From: a virus
Strand: one strand, 5' to 3'
IMG/VR virus record: IMGVR_UViG_3300027833_000133
Location: 1-33,919 of that record
Length of the DNA stretch: 33,919 bases
Below are positions 30,859-33,919 of the stretch, piece after piece. Both the position numbers and the translations under genes were made by a program. Position 1 is the stretch's first letter, and every line of letters begins with the position of its first letter. Under the pieces are notes generated by a model, which did no database searches, was not told the DNA's origin, and was given only the letters and a program-made list of their open reading frames with translations.

Positions 30859-31074
30859 CTAACCCTCCCAGTCTATTAGGCCGTGGTCGTGTAGTATGCA
30901 TTCGACCACATCGAAATAACCGTTGAACCTATCCTGCGTATCCTCGGCATAGTGCTGATTGTCGTATTTATCCGTGATAGTTTCCACCTCGTAACAGTCG
31001 GCTTCAAGCATTGCCTCTGCAATATCTAAGCATATGGCTATGCGGTCGTGATCGTTTAAGTGTTTATTTTTCAT
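30859..31074 (-). CDS. Small acidic hypothetical protein
   Basis: 71 residues, strongly acidic (starts MKNKHLNDHDRIAICLDIAE; ends YFDVVECILHDHGLIDWEG), with two helices and a DKYDNQHYAEDTQDRFNGY middle. AGGAGC lies before ATG inside the end of the upstream gene, 3 bases between the genes. Its acidity would suit a DNA-mimic or inhibitor, but nothing beyond composition supports that. Confidence 0.7.
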   Translation of the reverse strand: MKNKHLNDHDRIAICLDIAEAMLEADCYEVETITDKYDNQHYAEDTQDRFNGYFDVVECILHDHGLIDWEG

Positions 31075-31077
31075 TGT

Positions 31078-31242
31078 TTAAGCTCCTATTGATAAAAAAG
31101 TGAATGTTACAGTGTAGAATAAAGCGGCACCAATAAAGGCTCCCGCTATTGTCACAGTCCAACCGATCACGCTCGCGGCAATATCCAATCTACGCTCGCG
31201 CTTGCGTTCTGCCAGGATTTGATTGCGTAGTGCGCTATTCAC
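31078..31242 (-). CDS. Small membrane protein, 54 residues
   Basis: GTG at 31242 overlapping the upstream stop as GTGA, with AAGAGGTG 4 bases before it. Reads a basic amphipathic head (NSALRNQILAERKRERRLDI) then a hydrophobic run (AASVIGWTVTIAGAFIGAAL, FYTVTFTFLSIGA) that could be one or two membrane passes. Basic head inside and hydrophobic tail is typical of phage membrane micro-proteins. Function unknown. Confidence 0.72.
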   Translation of the reverse strand: MNSALRNQILAERKRERRLDIAASVIGWTVTIAGAFIGAALFYTVTFTFLSIGA

Positions 31243-31460
31243 TTCACACCTCTTACAGTTGGCCAGCCATTGACTGTCATTAGTTTGTCATAGGTGGCAC
31301 TAGTTAGGTTATAGACTATAGACCAATAACCGTATTCTTGCATTTGACCCCATAGCGCGCATTTTTCCTGTATATGATTGTGACCACGACCGGCCACGTT
31401 ATATTCTGCCAGCACTGGCCCATATACACTTTTTCGAAACTCTACTATTGCTTGCATCAT
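31239..31460 (-). CDS. Small hypothetical protein
   Basis: 73 residues (MMQAIVEFRKSVYGPVLAEY, later CALWGQMQEYGYWSIVYNLT, ending VNGWPTVRGVK); aromatic-rich and soluble. The start overlaps the end of the cysteine-cluster gene (ATGA). GAGGTG precedes it, and the second ATG (31457) has the better spacing to that site, so the protein may be 72 residues. No family recognised. Confidence 0.7.
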   Translation of the reverse strand: MMQAIVEFRKSVYGPVLAEYNVAGRGHNHIQEKCALWGQMQEYGYWSIVYNLTSATYDKLMTVNGWPTVRGVK

Positions 31461-32215
31461 GCCACCTCAATTGTTTGGATTAGATTGGATTTAAAGTTAT
31501 TTTTGCGTTGACCGTGTACCACGATAGCGATATTTTTTGACTGGCCGTCACATAGGCCACAATCAATACACTGTATACCCTTGCTATCTGATAGGCACTC
31601 GATCTCATTATCGAATAGCGAATCGTCTGGCAGTGCTACACGAAAAGTCTTAGCGCCTAGTGATTGATATTTTAAGGCCTGTTTTGGCGTATCTGCTGAG
31701 ACCTGACAAAGTAACAGGTATCGACGATCAAAGTTTTTATGGGCTATCTGGTGAGTGTATCCAGTGTGGACGCTTGAAAGCCTCACTAGTGGCTCGAATA
31801 CTTCAAAGGGTACAGCAGCGGGATCACCATAGGCACCAAGTCTAAGTGCGCGACCCTGTAATATGTGGGCATGATCGTCAGCGTTATATGTTGGATAGAG
31901 TCCTTTTTTATAGCTACGGAACACGCTTAATGGTGCTTGGTGCGTCATTACATAACAGGAGCCGTTCGAGTGATGCCGCTGTGGGCAATTTCCACAAACG
32001 CTTTTATCCTCACCTGTTTTGATTGCTTGGTGTGGCTCTATATCACTGCGCAAAATCCACGTTTGAACCATTGCACCTGTTTTAGCGTTACTGGTCTCTA
32101 GTGTGGCTATTACTACAATGGGCTGTCCATCTAATACGCTGGCACCATCATATAGAATAAAGCCTTTTTGTTTTGGTTTTGCTATTGGCTTTTTTGATTG
32201 GCTAAACTTTCGCAT
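31457..32215 (-). CDS. Conserved uncharacterised phage/plasmid protein with two cysteine clusters
   Basis: 252 residues from the ATG at 32215 (AGGTG 6-7 bases before); a GTG three codons upstream is possible. Visible motifs: a basic N-terminus, CGNCPQR followed by CYV (cluster 1), RALRLGAYGDPAAVPFEVFE, VHTGYTHQIAHKNF, LLCQVSADTPKQALKYQSLG with AKTFRV, then CIDCGLCDG (cluster 2) and IVVHG. I recall this motif series in a widespread phage and plasmid family of unknown function (I believe DUF7227; not checked). The clusters could bind zinc or iron-sulfur. It neighbours an origin-like region, so a replication or maintenance role is possible. Confidence 0.82.
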   Translation of the reverse strand: MRKFSQSKKPIAKPKQKGFILYDGASVLDGQPIVVIATLETSNAKTGAMVQTWILRSDIEPHQAIKTGEDKSVCGNCPQRHHSNGSCYVMTHQAPLSVFRSYKKGLYPTYNADDHAHILQGRALRLGAYGDPAAVPFEVFEPLVRLSSVHTGYTHQIAHKNFDRRYLLLCQVSADTPKQALKYQSLGAKTFRVALPDDSLFDNEIECLSDSKGIQCIDCGLCDGQSKNIAIVVHGQRKNNFKSNLIQTIEVA

Positions 32216-32252
32216 CTGTTTCACCTGTTGTTGTAGTCAAATAATTTTAATA

Positions 32253-32276
32253 AGTACCACTCCGAAAAGTGGCACT
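32253..32276 (-). other. Hairpin between the first two genes of the leftward operon
   Basis: Minus-strand RNA would pair AGTGCCACT with AGTGGTACT over 9 base pairs (one G-U) with a 6-base loop. Outer arms ATAAGTA (32250-32256) and TACTTAT (32285-32291) can also pair. The following sequence is AT-rich but not a T-run, so it may be a weak terminator or a processing site that sets the ratio of the first gene to the rest. Confidence 0.5.
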
Positions 32277-32287
32277 GATAAAGTTAC

Positions 32288-32518
32288 TTATCTCAAGCTA
32301 TGTTGTTGCTTGGTTAAAACTCTTATATCTGTACAAACATCCCGGATTGCGTCCCGGTGCTCAGGATATAATGAGAATGCTAAATCTCTGATAGCAAAAC
32401 CTTCTGATTGTTTTATTTCAGACCACTCTTTATCACCCATCTCGTTAAAACAACATTGTGCCATTTGGATTGATTTATATTGCTTTATGAAAGTTATTAA
32501 AAATTCTGAATAAGCCAT
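32288..32518 (-). CDS. First gene of the leftward micro-gene operon, hypothetical
   Basis: 76 residues from the ATG at 32518, chosen for its AGGA ribosome site 8-9 bases upstream; the longer reading to 32596 would run into the -10 of the promoter. Sequence starts MAYSEFLITFIKQYKSIQMA; the middle is acidic and Trp-containing; the end is basic (DIRVLTKQQHSLR). Cys at 22, 23 and 64 region. It is promoter-proximal and could be the operon's regulator, but I see no clear DNA-binding motif. Confidence 0.7.
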   Translation of the reverse strand: MAYSEFLITFIKQYKSIQMAQCCFNEMGDKEWSEIKQSEGFAIRDLAFSLYPEHRDAIRDVCTDIRVLTKQQHSLR

Positions 32519-32575
32519 TTTGTTTTTCCTATATATGTAGTAAGTAAAATTCTGTTTTCGTTGTTGTTGGGTCGC

Positions 32576-32603
32576 ATTATATAGAGGCATTACCATATGT
32601 AAA
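32576..32603 (-). promoter_or_regulatory. Promoter of the leftward micro-gene operon
   Basis: Minus strand: TTTACA (32603-32598), a 16-base spacer, perfect TATAAT (32581-32576). Predicted start near 32569, about 50 bases before the ATG at 32518. Paired direct repeats lie directly upstream (32621-32652). Confidence 0.7.
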
Positions 32604-32620
32604 GGATGTTTTGTTTTTTT

Positions 32621-32652
32621 GAGTTGAATGGGGCCAAATGAGAGTTGAATGG
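32621..32652. repeat. Two GAGTTGAATGG repeats 21 bases apart
   Basis: GAGTTGAATGG is exact at 32621-32631 and 32642-32652, start to start 21 bases, i.e. two helical turns on one face. They end about 18 bases upstream of the -35 box of the leftward promoter, a usual place for activator or initiator-protein binding. Confidence 0.6.
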
Positions 32653-32664
32653 TATTAATTGATC

Positions 32665-32716
32665 ATTTTTTGTACAATTAGATGGACTAAGTTGGTTATT
32701 TTTTATACAATCGGAT
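32665..32716. repeat. AT-rich 19-base direct repeats, origin-like
   Basis: ATTTTTTGTACAATTAGAT at 32665-32683 and ATTTTTTATACAATCGGAT at 32698-32716 agree at 16 of 19 positions and start 33 bases apart (three helical turns). The first overlaps GATCATTTTTTGT, which resembles the 13-mers of the bacterial DNA unwinding element. It could be the melting region or iterons of the origin at 32882. Confidence 0.5.
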
Positions 32717-32846
32717 CAAAGGGTTGTAAATAAAGTGATGGGTGAATATAGGTTTTACCACTATATAGAGCTAAGAATCTGACAGAATGGGATAGTTGCG
32801 CCTTGTAAATGTATAAGCTGTTATTATCCTGTACATATACAGTAGG

Positions 32847-32966
32847 ATATACAGTACTGGATGGATAAACAGTGCCAGGTATTGTCCACAGGTTATCCAC
32901 AGGGTATCAACATAGTTATCCAAGAGGTTATCCACAGGTTATCCACAGGGAAAAAGTACTGTCTAT
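32847..32966. repeat. Inverted repeat enclosing the DnaA-box array
   Basis: ATATACAGTACT (32847-32858) and AGTACTGTCTAT (32955-32966) are inverted copies matching at 11 of 12 bases. They stand symmetrically outside the DnaA boxes. The left arm overlaps the second of two tandem ATATACAGTA units (32835-32844 and 32847-32856). Confidence 0.5.
32882..32947 (+). other. DnaA-box array, probable replication origin
   Basis: Three exact consensus boxes TTATCCACA begin at 32893, 32928 and 32939. Three degenerate ones begin at 32882 (TTGTCCACA), 32904 (GTATCAACA) and 32916 (TTATCCAAG). Successive starts are 11, 11, 12, 12 and 11 bases apart, one helical turn each, all in the same orientation. The surrounding 400 bases (32650-33047) hold no convincing gene. 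This fits loading of host DnaA at a phage or plasmid-type origin. Confidence 0.72.
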
Positions 32967-33047
32967 TTATACAGGTACCCCCCTCCCGAAGTGTCGCGTT
33001 GTGTGTATATAGAGGTCTCTCGCAAAAAAAAATTACTGAGAAATAAG

Positions 33048-33221
33048 ATGATTAAAATAGTAACAGATGAAGAAGTACATGAGATGGATATTGAGTTGAT
33101 TGAACTATTTGCAGTGTATCTATTCGACAAAGATGTAGTTGGTATGACTGATTTAATCTATGTTGTAGAAGATAGAATGGCAGTTAGTGGAGAAAATGAC
33201 TACCTTGAAACTCAAAAATAA
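33048..33221 (+). CDS. Small acidic hypothetical protein upstream of terS
   Basis: 57 residues from the ATG at 33048 (a weak GAG site 9 bases before). A longer reading from 32991 adds a basic stretch with no ribosome site. Sequence starts MIKIVTDEEVHEMDIELIEL and is Asp/Glu-rich. First gene of the rightward packaging operon after the origin-like region; no clear promoter found for it. Function unknown. Confidence 0.65.
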   Translation: MIKIVTDEEVHEMDIELIELFAVYLFDKDVVGMTDLIYVVEDRMAVSGENDYLETQK

Positions 33222-33250
33222 AACAACATTTACTTATGCAAAGGTAATAT

Positions 33251-33616
33251 ATGTCTAGGATAGGAATCCCCAACAAGAATAAGAAGTTCTTACTGGCTCG
33301 CCTACAGGATATGTATGGTGAACAGTTCCACCCTATCTTGAAGATGGCAGAAGCTGCTAGTAAGCTGGACTACATTGCTGAGGAAGAAGGTGATGTCACC
33401 GCCCTTAATGCTGCTGTTAATGCCTGGAGTAAGGTTGCTGAGTACACTGAGCCTAAGCTGAAGGCTGTAGAGATAAGAGCTGACGAGGGCGCTGTAGTAG
33501 CAATCCAACGTAAACGCTTTGATGGTACTGCTATTGAGGCAGAAGTCGTAGAAGTAGACCCAGTGGTAGAGGCAATCGTCAATGCTGCTGTAGATGATGA
33601 TGAGGATGAAGAGTAA
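33251..33616 (+). CDS. terS: Probable small terminase subunit (TerS)
   Basis: 121 residues, two genes before terL, the place of the small subunit. N-terminal half: NKNKKFLLARLQDMYGEQFH, then ILKMAEAASKLDYIAEEEGD, a helical bundle with the look of a DNA-recognition/oligomerisation region. C-terminus: beta-prone (VVAIQRKRF) and a strongly acidic tip (VDDDEDEE). AAAGGTAATAT precedes ATG. TerS proteins vary greatly in sequence, so this rests on size, order and architecture. Confidence 0.68.
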   Translation: MSRIGIPNKNKKFLLARLQDMYGEQFHPILKMAEAASKLDYIAEEEGDVTALNAAVNAWSKVAEYTEPKLKAVEIRADEGAVVAIQRKRFDGTAIEAEVVEVDPVVEAIVNAAVDDDEDEE

Positions 33617-33792
33617 TGGCTAAAGGTAAGAGTCTGGTACATAAGCTAGACAAAGAAACACAGAAAGAACACTTCCCCAACCACCATGCCAAACTAAACG
33701 GTGGTAAGGGTAGCGGTAATCGCAAATCAACTCCTGAGACTCGCGAGAAGTTTAAAAGTGGCTATGATGGAATCGACTGGAGCAAGAAATAG
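33616..33792 (+). CDS. Small basic protein between terS and terL
   Basis: 58 residues: basic start MAKGKSLVHKLDKETQKEHF, then PNHHAKLNGGKGSGNRKSTP, and an aromatic end KSGYDGIDWSKK. Begins by overlapping the terS stop (TAATG) and its TAG overlaps the terL GTG, so the three are translationally coupled. The order suggests a packaging accessory, and the composition suggests nucleic-acid contact. No family recognised. Confidence 0.7.
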   Translation: MAKGKSLVHKLDKETQKEHFPNHHAKLNGGKGSGNRKSTPETREKFKSGYDGIDWSKK

Positions 33793-33919
33793 TGCCGACC
33801 ATAGAATACTGCATGGGGCCGCAAGGACAAGTCCTACAAAATTACGCTGACTGCCGCTCTCAGAACTCCTTTATTATGGGGCCACTGGGTTCAGGCAAGA
33901 CTGTCCAAACCATCCTCAA
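33788..33919. repeat. 132-base direct repeat of the window start (map closure)
   Basis: Bases 33788-33919 equal bases 1-132 except at two positions (13/33800, A to C; 16/33803, T to A). This marks a circularly closing or terminally redundant contig. A unit genome of 33,787 bases follows from it. Confidence 0.92.
33792..33919 (+). CDS. terL: Second copy of the terL 5' end (window-end duplicate)
   Basis: GTG start at 33792; encodes the first 42 residues of TerL identically to 5-132, including the Walker A. It is cut by the window end. It differs from the first copy by two synonymous changes (codons 3 and 4). On the closed map this is the same gene as the entry at 5-1465. Confidence 0.9.
   Translation, partial: MPTIEYCMGPQGQVLQNYADCRSQNSFIMGPLGSGKTVQTIL

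Noticed and set aside
32703-33046. ORFs of about 60-65 codons on both strands across the origin-like region (32703-32900 minus, 32861-33046 plus)
   Set aside because: They run through the DnaA boxes and repeats, have low-complexity translations imposed by the repeats, and no ribosome sites.
1-33919. CRISPR array, tRNA genes, insertion sequences, phage RNA polymerase promoters
   Set aside because: No regularly spaced long repeats, cloverleaf sequences, transposase ORFs or repeated T7-type promoter motifs were seen. The only multi-copy arrays are the DnaA boxes and short direct repeats listed.

Overview
The window is an essentially complete genome of a tailed bacteriophage with a short-tail (podovirus-like) virion. 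Its last 132 bases (33788-33919) repeat its first 132, so the map closes to about 33.79 kb, with the terminase large-subunit gene (terL) lying across the join. The virion genes follow the T7 plan: terminase, head-tail connector portal, scaffold, small capsid protein, tail tubular proteins A and B, internal virion proteins and tailspike. The replication and recombination genes are instead lambda-like: an initiator with an N-terminal helix-turn-helix, a single-strand annealing protein with a YqaJ exonuclease and an SSB, NinB-like and NinG-like proteins, and a small Cro-like regulator. No DNA polymerase, RNA polymerase, integrase, tRNA or CRISPR array was seen. The phage therefore probably uses the host RNA polymerase (sigma70-type promoters are visible) and the host replisome. 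Consensus Gram-negative DnaA boxes and family resemblances suggest a proteobacterial, probably aquatic gammaproteobacterial, host. The host is an inference.

Layout. (1) 33048-33919 joined to 5-23472, plus strand: packaging, head, tail, ejection proteins, tailspike and lysis genes. A separate promoter and a large leader hairpin precede the capsid gene, and a terminator follows the capsid pair. (2) 23564-27899, minus strand: early/recombination operon (helix-turn-helix protein, annealing protein, exonuclease, SSB, phosphoesterase, DUF3310 protein) with several very small membrane-protein genes. An internal terminator overlaps a tiny ORF. (3) 27900-28016: divergent promoters with a palindromic operator. 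(4) 28017-30409, plus strand: Cro-like regulator, replication initiator (with iteron-like repeats inside the gene), NinB-like and NinG-like proteins. It ends at a strong terminator facing a second terminator for the opposite strand. (5) 30591-32518, minus strand: a tightly overlapping operon of seven genes. Six are small and unrecognised; one is a 252-residue protein with two cysteine clusters. (6) 32576-33047: gene-free regulatory and origin-like DNA holding the leftward promoter, two sets of helically phased direct repeats, an AT-rich segment and an array of DnaA boxes spaced one helical turn apart, enclosed by an inverted repeat.

The least explained and most interesting parts are the 30.6-33.0 kb block (micro-gene operon plus origin-like array), the terminator/leader-peptide element at 25118-25236, the second origin candidate inside the initiator gene, and the tandem tailspike whose modules recur within it and in the tail tube protein. 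All functions are assigned by reading motifs and gene order; no database search was run.
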